Shown piece by piece: positions 31,301 to 45,800 of a DNA stretch of 64,000 nucleotides. The notes beneath the pieces were generated by a model, which saw nothing but the letters and a program-made list of their open reading frames with translations, searched no databases and was not told where the DNA came from. The stretch is taken from assembly GCA_027924645.1 (NCBI GenBank), contig BSBN01000354.1:10062001-10126000 (forward strand), read 5' to 3'. This DNA is from Cunninghamia lanceolata (lineage: Eukaryota; Streptophyta; Pinopsida; Cupressales; Cupressaceae). Position 1 is the first letter of the stretch. Each line of letters starts with the position of its first letter. A program made the translations under genes and the position numbers.

Positions 31301-34300
31301 GCATACAAACTCCTTTTGATCCCGTTCAAGTTGCGTCAGGATCATGTCAGCGACCTCTTTCCAATAATACTAATTCTGTCAAGTTCTGAGACTGCAAAAT
31401 TTTTAGTTCTTCTGTATGCATCTGGATCATTATTCCCCATTAGGGGTTCACACCACCTGACCCCCTTTTATAGGGATTCATTTCTATTATCATTTTTTAA
31501 ATAGACAGGAGGCCTGTATATGTAGCAAAGAAAGTCGCTTGGTATATTGGTGGAGAGTGAAAATAGCAAGCAGGAGGTTAGGGGTTCGACCCCCACAAAC
31601 CAACCTTTTAATAATCAAACCGCCACATGTGCCACGTGACACCTAAACATTGGGCCACGTGGCATTACCTTATTCTTCCGTCAGTTACACATGTCACACT
31701 GGATTGGTCCACATCTTTAGGCCTGCCATGTGTCAAACTCTGGACCTGCCACGTCAACAACTGCCACTGTGTTTGCCATGTCAGCATGCTGATGTCATCA
31801 TTGTATTATCTAGACAGCATGGTCAACCCTTAACTTTGACCAGGCATATCTTGCTCGTATGAGCTCCGATCGAGGTGAAACGAGCGGTGTCAAAATCGTG
31901 ACGACAAGCTCTTTGACTTGGCATCATTTTTTCTTGGACTTGAGATAATCAATTTTTCATCTTGTAAACTACCACATGTGCCATGTGGCACCTAATCATT
32001 GGGCCACGTGGCATTACCTCATTCTTTCGTCAGTGACACGTGTCACGTTGGATTGCTCCACATCTTCAGACCTGCCATGTCATCTGCTGACTCAAATGCC
32101 GCCATCTACCACATGTCAAACTTTGGACCTGCCACGTCAACAACTACCACTGTGTTTGCCAGGTTAGCATGTTGACGTCATCATTGTATTGTATAGTTAG
32201 CATGGTTAACCCTTAATTTTGACCGGGCATATCTTGCTCGTATGAGCTCCAATCGAGGTGAAATGGGCAGCGCCAAAATCATGACGACGAGCTCTCTGAC
32301 ATGGCATCATTTTTGCTTGGACTTGAGATAATCATATTTTCATCTTTTTAAACACCTAATCCACCTGTTTGACCAAACCTTTGACTGCACATAACTTCTG
32401 CATATGAAGTCCTTTTGAGCCCGTTCAAGTTGCGTTAGGATCGTGTTAGCACCTCTTTCCAATGATGCTAATTCTATCATGTTCTCAGACTACAATTTTT
32501 TTTGGTCTTCTGGATCCACCTGGAACATTCCTTCCCACTTGGGGTTCAAACCACCTGACCCCCTTTTATAGGGATACGTTTCTATTATCATTCTTTAAAT
32601 AGAAAGGAGGCCCATATATGTAGCAAAGAAAGTTGCTTGGTATATTGGAGGAGAGTGAAAATAGCAAGGAGGAGGTCAGGGGTTCGACCACCACAAACCA
32701 ATCTTTTAACAATCAAACTGCCACGTGCCATGTGGCACCCAATCATTGGGACACGTGGCATTACGTCATTCATCCATCAGTGAGACGTGTCACACTGGAT
32801 TGGTCCACATCATTAGACCTGCCATGTGTCAACCTCCGGACCTGCAATGTCAACAACTGCCACTGTGTCTGTCATGTCAGCATGCTGACGTCATCATTGT
32901 ATTGTCTAGTCAACATGGTCAACCCTCAATTTTGACCGGCCATATCTTCCTCGTACTTTCTCCGATCGAAGCGAAATGAGCGACGTCGAAATCCTGGCGA
33001 CGAGCTCTTCGACTTTGTTTCATTTTTGGTTGGATTTGAGAGAATCAATTTTTCACATTTTTGAACGCCTGATTCGTCTGTTTGACCAAACCTTTGGTTA
33101 ACCTAACTTCTGCATACGAAATCCTTTTGAGCCCATTCAAGTTGCGTCAGGATTGTGTCAGCGACCTCTTTCCAATGATGTTGATTTTGTCAGGTTGTAA
33201 GACTACAAAATTTTTAGTTCTTCTGTATCCACTTGAATCATTCCTCCGCACTGGGGGTTCAAACCACCCAACCCCCTTTTATAGGGATTTGTTTCTACTA
33301 TCATTCATTAAATAGAAAGGAGGCCCGTATATGTAGCAAAGAGAGTCGCTTGGTATTTTGGTGGAGAGTGAAAAAATCAAGCAGGAGGTTAGGGGTTCGA
33401 CCCCCACAAACCAACCTTTTAACAATCAAACCGCCACATGTGCCACGTGACATTACCTCATTCCTCCATCAGTGAAACGTGTCACGTTGGGTTGGTCTAC
33501 ATCTTCAGACCTGCCATGTCATCTGCTGACTCAAATGTCACCATCTGCCACATGTCAAACTCTACATCTGCCACGTGTCAAACTCTACATCTGCTACTTC
33601 AACTGCCTCTGTGTCTGCCATGTTAGCATGCTAACGTCATCATTGTACTACCTAGTCAGCATGGTCAACCCTTAACTTTGACCAGCCATATCTTACTCGT
33701 ACGAGCTCCGATCGAGGTGAAACGAGTGGTGTCAGAATCGTGGCGACGAGCTCTTTGACTTGGCATCATTTTTTCTTGGATTTGAGATAATCAATTTTTT
33801 ACCTTTTCGAACACCTCGTTCGCCTATTTGACCGAACCTTTGACTGCACATAACTTCTACATACAAACTCCTTTTGAGCTCGTTCAAGTTGCTTTAGGAT
33901 CGTGTCAGTGACCTCTTTCAAATGATGTTGATTCCGTAAGGTTTTGAGACTGCAAGATTTTTAGGTCTTTTGGATCCATCTAGATCATTCCTCCCTACTA
34001 GGGGTTCAAACCACCTGACGCCCTTTTATAGGCATTTGTTTCTATTATCATTATTTAAATAGAAAGGAGCCCTGTTTATGTAGCAATGAAAGCCGCTTGG
34101 TATATTGGTGGAGAGTGAAAATAGGAAGCAGGAGGTCAGGGGTTCGACCCCCACAAACCAACCTTTTAAGAAGCAAATCGCCACATGTTCCACATGGCAC
34201 CAAATTACTTGGCCACGTGGCATTCACTCATTCGTCCATCAGCGACACGTGTTACGCTGGATTGGTCCAGATCTTCAGACCTGCCACTTCAACTGTTGAC

Positions 34301-36534
34301 TCAGATGCCGCCATTTGCCATGTGTCAACATCTGGACCTACCAAGCCAACAACTGCCACTGTGTCTGCCATGTCAGCATGATGACACCATCAATGTACTG
34401 TCTAGTCAGCATGGTCAACCCTCAACTTTGACCGGCTGTATCTTGCTCGTACAAGCTCCAATTAAGGTGAAACGAGTGACATCAGAATCGTGGCGATGAG
34501 CTCTTCGACTAGGCATCATTTTTGCTTAGATTTGAGAATAAATTTTTCACCTTTTTGAACGCATGATTCCCCTGTTTGACCTAACCTTGACTGCACATAA
34601 TTTCTTCATACGAACTCCTTTTGAGCCCGTTCAAGTTGCGTCACGATCATGCTAGTGACCTCTTTCCAATGATGTTGATTCCGTCATGCTCTTAGACTAC
34701 AAAATTTTTAGTTCTTCTGGATCCATTTAGATGATAAATAGAAAAGAGGGCTGTATATGTAGCAAAAAAAATCGCTTGGTATATTAGTGGAGAGTAGAAA
34801 TAGCAAGCAGGAGGAGGTCAGGAGGTTCGACCCCCACAAACTAATCTTTTAACAATCAAACTGCCACATGTGCCACGCGACACCCAATTATTGGGCCACG
34901 TGGCATTACCTCATTTGTCCGTCAGTGACACGTGTCACGTTGGATTAGTCCACATCTTTAGATCTGCCACATCATATATTGACTCAGATGATGCCATATG
35001 CCACGTGTCAAACTCTGGATCTACCACGTCAACAACTGCCAGTGTGTCTACCATGTCAACATTGTGATGTCACCATTTGACCAGCCATATCTTGCTCATA
35101 TGAGCTCTGATTGAGGCAAAACGAGCGGCGTCATAATCGTGGCGACGAGCTCTTCGACTTGGCATTATTTTTTCTTGGATTTGAAACAAACATTTTTTGA
35201 CCTTTTCAAATACCTGATTCGACTATTTGACAGAATCTTTGACTGCACATAACTTCTATATACGAACTCCTTTTGACCCTGTTCAAGTTGTGTTAGGATC
35301 GTGTCAGCGACCTCTTTCCAATGATACTGATTTTTTTAGATTCTAAGACTGCAAGATTTTTAGGTCTTCTGGATCCACCTAGATCATTCCTCCCCACTAG
35401 GGGTTCAAACCACCCGAACCCCTTTTATATTGATTTGTTTCTATTATCATTCTTTAAATAGAAAGGAGGCCCGTATATGTAGCAATGAAAGCTGCTTGGT
35501 ATATTGGTGGAGAATGAAAATAGGAAGCAGAAGGTCAGGGGTTCAACCCCCATAAATCAACCTTTTAACAAGAAAATTGCCACATGTGACACACGGCACC
35601 CAATCATTGGGCCACGTGGCATTCTCTCATTCGTCCATCAGTGACACGTGTCACGTTGGATTGGTCCACATCTTTAGACCTGCCACATCATCTGTTGAGT
35701 TAGATGCTGCCATCTGCCACGTCTCAAACTCTAGACCTCACGCTAACAACTACCACTATGTCAGGCATGTCAGCATGATGATGTCATCATTGTACTATCT
35801 AGTTAGCATGGTCAACCTGCAACTTTGATTGTCCATATCTTGCTCATACGAGGTCTGATCAAGGTGAAACAATGGGCGTTAGAATTGTGGCGACGAGCTC
35901 TTCGACTTGGCATCATTTTTGCTTCAATTTAAGACAATAAAATTTTCACCTTTTTGAACGCATGATTTACCTGTTTGACTGAACCTTTGACTGGATATAA
36001 CTTATGCATACGAACTCCTTTTGAGCTCGTTCAAGTTATCTTACCGCCACATGTACCACATGGCACCCAATCATTAGGCCACATGGCATTACCTCATTCA
36101 TCCGTCAGTGATACGTGTCACACTGGATTGGTCCACATCTTCAGTCCTGCCATGTCATCTGCTGACCCAGATGCCACCTTCTGCCACGTGTCAACCTCTG
36201 GACCTACCCCGTCAACAACTGCCACTATGTCTTCCATGTCAGCATGTTGATGTCATCATTGTACTGTCTAGTCGACATGGTCAACCGTAAACTTTGACCG
36301 CTCATATCTTTTTCGTACGAGCTCCGATCGAGGCGAAACAAGCGGCATCATAATCATGGCGATGAGCTCTTTGACTTGACATTATTTTTGCTTAGATTTG
36401 AGACATTCAATTTTTAACCTTTTTGAACACCTGATTCACCTATTTGGCTAAACCTTTGACTGCACATAACTTCTGCATACGAACTCCTTTTGAGCCCATT
36501 CAAGTTGCGGCATGATCGTATCAACAACTTCTTT
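28395..36534. repeat. Satellite block II-b: units D,E,A,B,C,(C),D,E,A,chimera,A,(B)
   Basis: Unit landmarks: 28395 (D), 29208 (E), 29960 (A), 30657 (B), 31361 (C), about 31965 (partial C), 32459 (D), 33172 (E), 33919 (A), 34666 (B head joined to an E-like body), 35328 (A) and about 36040 (partial B). This gives more than one round of the A-B-C-D-E order. The D unit at 28395 contains a local duplication of the CATTCCTCCCCA...TTTATAGGGATT stretch near 28460-28580. The E unit at 33172 has a 23-bp local duplication at 33546-33591. Confidence 0.9.
34087..34167 (+). other. tRNA-like segment with A and B boxes (representative satellite copy)
   Basis: Representative of a segment present in most units. 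TGGTATATTGG at 34098-34108 fits the Pol III A box. GGTTCGACCCC at 34141-34151 fits the B-box pattern GGTTCGANNCC exactly. Start-to-start distance is 43 nt, as in a tRNA, and a TTTT run at 34164-34167 could end transcription. No acceptor stem forms between the two ends, so this is not a functional tRNA gene; it resembles the tRNA-derived head of a SINE. Expression is not shown. Confidence 0.6.
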
Positions 36535-39500
36535 CCAATGATACTGATTCTGTAAGGTTCTGAAACTGTAAAATTTTTAGTTCTTCTGTATATATCTAGA
36601 TCATTATTACCCACAGGGGGTTCAAACCACCTGACCCCCTTTTATAGGGATTTGTTTAAATTATCATTCTTTAAATAGAAAGGAGGCCCATATATGTAGC
36701 AAAGAAAGCCGTTTCGTATATTGGTGGAGAGTGAAAATAGCAAGCAGAAGGTCAGGGGTTCGACCCCCACAAACCAACCTTTTAACAATCAAACTGCCAA
36801 ATGTGCCACATTGCACCCAATCATTGACCCACGTGGCATTACCTCACTCGTCAGTCAGTTACATGTGTCATGCTGGATTAGCCCACATCTTTAGACCTGC
36901 CACATCATCTGCTGACTCAGATGCCACCGTCTGCCACGTGTCAAACTCTGGTTCTGCCACGTAAAAAACTGCCACTATGTCTGCCATGTCAGCATGCTAA
37001 CGTTATCATTGTACTATCTAGTCGGCATGGTCAACACTCAAATTTGACCAGCCATATCTTGCTCGTAGGAGCTCTGATCGAGGTGAAACAAGTAGCGTCA
37101 GAATCGTGGCGACGAGATCTTCGACTTGGCATATTTTTTATTTGGATTTGAGACAATAAATTTTTAACCTTTTTGAACGCCTGATTCGATTATTTGACCG
37201 AACCTTTGACTGCACATAACTTCTACATACGAACTCCTTTTGAGCCCGTCCAAGTTGCCTTAGGATCACGTCAGCGACCTCTTTCCAATGATGCTGATTT
37301 TGTCACATTCTAAGACTACAAGATTTTTAGTTCTTCTGCATCCACCTTGATAATTCCTCCCCACTCGGGGTTGAAGCTACCCGACCCCCTTTTATAGGGA
37401 TTCATTTCTATTATCATTCATTTTATAGAAAGGAGGCCCGTATATGTAGCAAAGAAAGCTGCTTGGTATATTGGTGGAGAGTGAAGAAAGCAAGCAGGAG
37501 GTCAGGGGTTCGACCCCCACAAACCAACCTTTTAACAATCAAACCGCCACATGTGCCACATGGCATCCAATCATTGGGCCACGTGGCATTACCTCATTCA
37601 TCCATTAGTGATACGTGTCACACTAGATTACTCCACATTTTCAGACCTACCACGTCATCTTCTGACTCAGATGTCACCATTTGCCACGTGTTTGCCATGT
37701 CAGCATGGTGACATCATCATTGTATTTTCTAGTCGACATGGTCAACCCTCAACTTTGACCAGCCATATCTTATTCGTACGAGTTATTCCACTTGGCATCA
37801 TTTTTGCTTGGATTTGAGACAATCAATTTTTTACCTTTTCAAACACCTGATTCACCTATTTGACTGAACCTTTGACCGCACATAACTTCTGTATACAAAC
37901 TCTTTTTGAGTGCGTTCAAATTGTGTTAGGATCATGTCAGCGACCTCTTTCCAATGATGCTGATTCTGTCAGGTTCTGAGACTGCAAGATTTTTACGTCT
38001 TCTTTATCCACTTAGATCATTCCTCCCCACTAGGGGTTCAAACCACCCGACCCTTTTTTATAGGGATTTGTTTCTATTATCATTCTTTAAATAGAAAGGA
38101 GGCTCATATATATAGCAATGAAAGCTGCTTGGTATATTGGTGGAGAGTGAAAATAGAAAGTAGGAGTTCAGGGGTTCGACCCCCACAAACTAATCTTTTA
38201 ACAAGCAAATCGCCATATGTGCCACGTGGCACCTAATCATTAGGCCACGGGCATTCACTCATTCGTCCGTCAGTGACATGTGTCATGCTGGATTTGTTCA
38301 CATCTTCAGACCTGCCACGTCATCTTTTGAGTCAGATGCTGCCATCTACCACGTGTCAACATCTGGACTTGCCATGCCAAAAACTGCCACTGTCTCTGCC
38401 ATGTCAACATGATGACTTCATCATTGTACTGTCTAGTCAGCATGGTCAACCCTCAACATTGACCGGCCATATCTTGCTCGTACAAGCTCCGATGAAGGTA
38501 AAACAAGCGGCGTCAGAATCATGGTGACAAGCTCTTTGACGTGGCATCATTTTTGCTTCGATTTGAGACAAAACAATTTTCACCTTTTTGAACGCATGAT
38601 TCACCTATTTCATCAAACCTTTGACAGCACATAACTTCTACATATGAACTCCTTTTGAGTCCATTCAAGTTGTGTTAGGATCCTTCCAGTGACCTCTTTC
38701 CAATGACGTTGATTCTGTCAGGTTCTGAGACTGCAAATTTTTTAGGTCTTCTGGATCCATTTAGATCATTCCTTCCCACTGGGGGTTCAAACCACTCAAC
38801 CTCCTTTTATAGGGATTCATTTCTATTATGATTCTTTAAATAGAAAGGAAGCCCCTATATGTAGCAAAGAAAGCCGCATGGTATATTGGTGGAGAGTGAA
38901 AATAGCAAGGTTCGACCCCAAAAACCAACCTTTTAACAATCAACCCGCCACATGTGCCACGTGGCAACTAATCGTTAGGCCACATGGCATTACCTCATTC
39001 ATCCATCATTGACACATGTCACACTAGATTGGTCCACATCTTCAGCAACTGCAACTGTGTCTGCCATGTCAATATGCTGATGTCATCATTGTATTGTTTA
39101 CTCGACATGGTCAACCCTTAGCTTTGACCGGCCATATCTTGCTTGTACTAGCTCCGATCGAGGCGAAACGAGCAGCGTCGAAATCATGGCAACGAGCTCT
39201 TCAACTTAGCATATTTTTACTTGGATTTGAGACAATCAATTTTTCACCTTTTTGAACGCCTGATTTGCCTGTTTGACCGAACCTTTGACTGCACGTAACT
39301 TCTGCATACGATTTCCTTTTGAGCCCATTCAAGTTGCGTCAGGATCGTGTCAGTGACCTCTTTCCAATGATGCTAATTCTATCAGGTTCTGAGACTATAC
39401 AATTTTTAGTTCTTCTGTATCCATATGGATCATTATTCTCCACTAGGGGTTTAAACCACCCGACCCCCTTTTATAGGGATTTGTTTCTATTATCGTTCTT

Positions 39501-42500
39501 TAAATAGAAAGGAGGCCCGTATATGTAGCAAAGAAAGTCGCTTGGTATATTGGTGGAGAGTGAAAATAGCAAGCAGGAGGTTAGGGGTTCGACCCCCACA
39601 AACAAACATTTTAACAATCAAACCTTCACATTCACCACGTGGCACCCAATCATTGGGCCACGTGGCATTACCTCATTCGTCCGTCAGTGACACGTGTTAT
39701 GCTGGATTGGTCCACATCTTCAGACCTGCCAGTCATCTATTGAGTTAGATGCCGCCATCTGCCACGTTTCAACATCTGGACCTGTCACACCAACAACTGC
39801 CACTATGTCTGCCATGTAAGCATGATGATGTCATCATTATACTGTCTAGTCAGCATAGTCAACACTCAACTTCGACCGGCCATATCTTGCTCGTATGAGC
39901 TCTGATCAAGGCAAAACGAGCGGCGTTGGAATCGTGTTAATAAGCTCTTCGACTTGGCATCATTTTTCTTGGATTTGAGACAATCAATTTTTCACCTTTT
40001 TGAATGTCTAATTCACCTATTTGACCGAACCTTTGACTACACATAACTTCTGCATACGAACTCCTTTTGAGCCCATTCAAGTTGCCTCAGAATCGTGTCA
40101 GCAAAGAAAGCTGCTTGGTATATTGGTGGAGAGTGAAAATAGCAAGCAGCAGGTCACGGGTTCGACCCCCACAAACCAACCTTTTAACAATCAAACAACC
40201 ACATGTGCCACGTGGCACCCAATCATTGGTCCATGTGGCTTTACCTCATTCTTTCTTCAATGACACGTGTCACGTTGGATTGGTCAACATCTTCAGACCT
40301 GCCATGTCATCTGCTGACTCAGATGTCACCATCTGCCACGTGTCAAACTCTGGACCTGCCACATCAACAATTGCCACTGTCTATGCCTTGTCAGCATGTT
40401 GACGTCATCGTTGTACTGTCTAGTCAACATGGTCAACCCTCAACTTTGACCAACTATTGTATTGTCTAGTTAGCATTGGAATCGTGGCAACGAGCTCTTC
40501 GACTTGGCATCATTTTTGCTTGGATTTAAGACAATCAAATTTTCACCTTTTTGAACACTTGATTCACCTGTTTGACCGAACCTTTGACTGCACATAACTT
40601 CTGCATACGAACTCATTTTGAGCTCGTTCAAGTTTTGTTAGGATTGTGTATCCGACCTCTTTCCAATGACGCTGATTCCATCAGTTTCTGAGGCTGCAAT
40701 ATTTTTATGTCTTCTAAATCCAGCTACATCATTCCTCCACACTGGGGAACCCCCTTTTATAGGGATTTGTTTCTATTATCATTGTTTAAATAGAAAGGAG
40801 GCCCATATATGCAGAAATGAAAGTCGCTTGGTATATTGGTGGAGAGTAAAAATAGGAAGTAGGAGGTCAGGGGTTTGACCCCCACAAACCAACCTTTTAA
40901 CAAGCAAATCACCACATGTGCCACATGGCACCCAATCATTGGGCCAAGTGGCACTCGCTCATTCGTCCGTTAGTGACACATGTCACGCTGGATTGGTCCA
41001 CATTTTCAAACCTGCCACGTCATATGTTGAGTCAGATGCTGCCACCTGCTATATGTCAAATCTGGATCTACCACGTCAACAACTACCACTGTGTCTGCCA
41101 TGTTAGCATGTTGACGTCATCATTATACTATCTAATCACCATGGCCAACCCTCAACTTTGACCAGCCATATCTTGCACGTACGAGCTCTGATCGAGGCAA
41201 AATGAATGGCGTCCGAATCGTGGCGACGAGCTCTTTGACTTGGCATCATTTTTGCTTGGATTTGAGACAATCAATGTTTCACCTTTTTGAACGTATGATT
41301 CACCTGTTTGACTGAACCTTTGACTGCACATAACTTCTGCATACGAACTCCTTTTGAGCTCGTTCAAGTTGCGTTAGGATCTTGTCAGCATCCTCTTTCC
41401 AATGATGCTGATTCTATCAGGTTCTGAGACTACAAGATTTTTAGGTCTTCTGGATCCACATAGATCATTCCTCCTCACTTGGGGTTCAAACCACCCGACC
41501 CCATTTTATAGGGATTTGTTTCTATTATAATTCTTTAAATAGAAAGAAGGCTTGTATATTTAGCAATGAAAGCCGCTTAGTATATTGGTGGAGAGTGAAA
41601 ATAGGAAGCAGGAGGTCAGGGGTTCGACCCCCACAAACCAACTTTTTAACAAGCAAATTGCCACATGTGCCACGTGGCACCCAATCATTGCACCACGTGG
41701 CATTCGCTCATTCGTTCGTTAGTGACACGTGTCACGTTGGATTGGTCCACATCTTCAGACCTGCCATGTCATTTGTTGAGTCAGATGCCGCCATTTGCCA
41801 TTTCTCAACATCTGGACCTGTCACGCCAACAACTGCCAATGTGTTTGCCATGTCAGCATGATGACATCACCATTGTACTATCTAGTCAGCATGGTCAACC
41901 CTCAACTTTGACCAGGCATATCTTGCTTGTACGAGCTCCGATCAAGGCGAAACGAGTGGCGTCCGAATCATGGCGACGAGATCTTCGACTTGGCATCATG
42001 TTTTCTTGGATTTGAGATGATAAATTTTTTACCTTTTTGAACGCATGATTCTCTTGTTTGACCGAACCTTTGACTGCACATAACTTCTGCATACGAACTC
42101 CTTTGAAGCCCGTTCAAGTTGCGTCAGGATCGCGCCAGCGACCTCTTTCCAATGATGCTAATTCTGTTAGGTTCTATGACTGCAAAATTTTTAGGTGTTC
42201 TAGATCCATTTATATCATTCCTTCCCATTGGGGGTTCAAACAATCCAACCCCCTTTTATAGGGATTCATTTCTATTATCATTCTTTAAATAGAAAGGAAG
42301 CCCGTATATGTAGCAAAGAAAGCTGCTTGGTATATTGGTGGAGAGTGAAAATAGCAAGGTTCGATCCCACAAATCAACCTTTTAACAATCAAACTGCCAC
42401 ATGTAACACATGGCACCTAATCATTAGGCCACATGGCATTACCTCATTCGTTCATCAGTGACATGTGTCACACTGGATTGGTCCACATCTTCAAACTTGC

Positions 42501-42859
42501 CACGTCATCTGCTAACTCAGATGCCGCCATCTGCAACCTGTCAACCTTTAGACCTACCATCTGAACAATTAACATTATGTTTGCCATGTCAGGATGCTAA
42601 TGTCATCATTGTACTGTCTAGTCGACATTGTCAATCTTCAACTTTGACAAGCCATATCTTGCACGTATGAGCTCCGATCGACGTGAAACGAGCAGCGTCG
42701 AAATTATGGCGACGAGATCTTCGACTTGGCATCGATTTTTCACCTTTTTGAATCCCTGATTCACCTATTTGACCAAACCTTTGATTGCATATAACTTCTA
42801 CATACAAACTCCTTTTGAGCCAATTCAAGGAGCATTAGGATCGTCTTAGTGACCTATTT
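36535..42859. repeat. Satellite block II-c: units C,E,A,B,C/A,(C),A,A,B
   Basis: Unit landmarks: 36535 (C), 37285 (E), 37951 (A), 38700 (B), 39364 (C head, A-like body), about 40098 (C, head missing), 40663 (A), 41399 (A) and 42149 (B). The 39364 unit changes type midway, with a C-like head but CAACATCTGGACC and GCATGATGATG, which are A-type. This indicates recombination or conversion between units. The junction at about 40098 joins TGTCAGC to AGCAAAGAAAG. Confidence 0.9.
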
Positions 42860-45800
42860 CCAATGATGTTGATTCCGTCGAGTTCTAAGACAACAAAATT
42901 TTTAGTTCTTCTGTATCGATCTGCATCATTATTTCCCACTTGTGGTTCAAACCACTTGGAGTCATTTTTGCTTCGATTTCATATAATCAATTTTTCACTT
43001 TTTCGAATGACTAATTCATTTGTTTGATCAAATCTTTGACTGCACATAACTTTTGCATACAAACTCCTTTTGAGACCATTCAAGTTGCGTTAGGGATCTT
43101 GTCAACGACCTTTTTCCAATGATGCTGATTAGGTCAGGTTCTTAGACTGTAAGATTTTTAGGTCTTCTGGATCCACATAGATAATTCCTCCCCACTCGGG
43201 CTTCAAACCACCCGACCCCTTTTTATAGGGATTTGTTTCTATTATCATTCTTTAAATAGAAAGGAGGCCCGTATATGTAGCAATGAAAGCCGCTTGGTAT
43301 ATTGGTGGAGAGTGAAAATAGAAGCAGGAGGTCAGGCATTGAACCCGCACAAACCAACCTTTTAACAAGCAAATCACGACATGTGCCACTTGGCACCCAA
43401 TCATTGGGCCACATGGCATTCGCTCATTCGTCCGTCAGTGACACGTGTCACGCTGCATTGGTCCACATCTTCAGACCTGCCATATCATCTGTTGAGTCAG
43501 ATGCCGCCATCTGCCACATGTCAACATCTGCACCTGCTACGCCAACAATTGCCACTATGTCTGCCATGTTAGCATGATGATGTCATCATTGTACTGTTTA
43601 GCAAGCATGGTCAACCCTCAACTTTGACTGGCCATATCTTGCTTGTACGAGCTCCGATCAAGGAGAAACGATCATCTTCGCAATCATGGCGATGAGCTCT
43701 TTGACTTGGCATCATTTTTGCTTGGATTTGAGACAATAAATTTTTCACCTTTTTAAACGCATGATTCATCTGTTTGACCAAACCTTTTACTACACATTAA
43801 CTTTTGCATACGAACTCCTTTGAAGCCCGTTCAAGTTGAGTCAGGATTGTGCCAGCGACCTCTTCTCAATTATGTTGATTCCGTCAGGTTATGAGACTGC
43901 AAAATTTTGAGGTCTTCTGGATGCATTTAGATCATTGCTTCCTACTGGGGGTTCAAACCACTCGACCCTCTTTGATAGGGATTTGTTTCTATTATCATTC
44001 TTTAAATAGAAAGGAAGCACGTATATGTAGCAAAGAAAGTCACTTTTTATATTAGTGGAGAGTGAAAATAACAAAGTTTGACCCTACAAACCAACCTTTT
44101 AACAATCAAACTGCCACATGTGCCACATGCCACCTAATCATTAGGCCACATGGCATTACCTCATTCCTCCGTCAGTGACACGTGTCACACTGGATTTGTC
44201 CATATCTCTAGACCTGTCACATCATCTGCTGACTCAAATGTCACCATCTGCCATGTGTCAACCTCTGGACCAACCACGTCAACAACTGCCACTGTGTCTG
44301 CCATGTCAGCATTCTGATGTCATCACTGTACTGTCTAGTCGGCATGGTCAAACCCTCAACTTTGATTGGCCATATCTTGCTCATATGAGCTTGGCTCAAG
44401 GTGAAACGAGCAGTGTCAAAATCGTGACGATGAGCTCTTCAACTTGGCATCATTTTTGCTTGGATTTAAGATAATCAATTTTTCACCTTTTTGAACGCTT
44501 GATTCGCTTGTTTGACCGAATCTTTGACAGCGCATAACTTTTGCATACGAACTCCTTTAGAGCTAATTCAAGTTGTGTTAGGATCGTGTTAGCAACCTCT
44601 TTCCAATGATGTTGATTCCATCATGCTCTCAGATTGCAAATTTTTTTTGTCTTCTGGATCCACCTGAATCATTCCTCCCCACTTGGGGTTCAAACCACCC
44701 GACCCCCTTTTATAGGGATTCATTTTTATTATCATTCTTTAAATAGAAAGGAGGCCCGTATATATAGAAAAGAATGCTGCTTGGTATATTGGTGGACAAT
44801 AAAAATAGCAAGTAGGAGGTGAGGTGTTTGATCCCCACAAACCAATCTTTTAGCAATCAAACCGCCACATGTGCCACGTGGCATTACCTCATTCATTCAT
44901 CAGTGACACGTGTCACGCATGATTGGTCCACATCATCAGACCTACCACGTCATCTACTGACTCAGATGCCGCCATTTGCCATGTGTCAACCTCTGGACCT
45001 GCCACGTCAACAACTGCCACTGTGTCTGCCATGTCAGCATGTTGATGTCATCTTTGTATTGTCTAGTCGCATGGTCAACTCTTAACTTTGATCGACCATA
45101 CCTTGCTTGTATAAGCTCCAATCAAGGTGAAACGAGCAGCGTTGGAATCATGGCGACTAGCTCTTCGACTTGGCATCATTTTTACTTGGATTTGAGACAA
45201 TCAATTTTTCACCTTTTTGAACGCCTGATTCACCTATTTGACCAAACCTTTGACTACACATAACTTCTACAGACGAACTCTTTTTGAGCCTGTTCAAGTT
45301 GTGTCAAGATCAATTCAGCAACCTCTTTCCAGTGATGTTGATTCTGTCAGGTTCTAAGATTGCAAAATTTTATAGGGATTCGTTTATATTATCATTCTTT
45401 AAATAGAAAGGAGGCTTGTATATGTAGCAAAGAAAGCCGCTTGGTATATTGGTAGAGTGAAAAAAGCAAGCAGGAGGTCAGGGGTTCGACCCCCACAATC
45501 CAACCTTTTAACAATCAAACTGCCACATGTGCCACGTGGCATTACCTCATTTGTCCGTCAATGAAACGTGTCACGCTAGATTGGTCCACATCTTCAAACC
45601 TACCGCGTCATCTGCTGACTTAGATGCCGCCATTTGCCACATGTCAAACTCTAGATCTGCCATGTCAGCATGCTAACTTCATCATTGTACTATCTAGTTG
45701 ATATGGTCAACCCTTAACTTTGACTAGCCATATCTTGCTCGTACGAGCTCTGATCGTGGCGAAACGAGTAGTGTCAGAATTGTGGAGATGAGCTCTTCGA

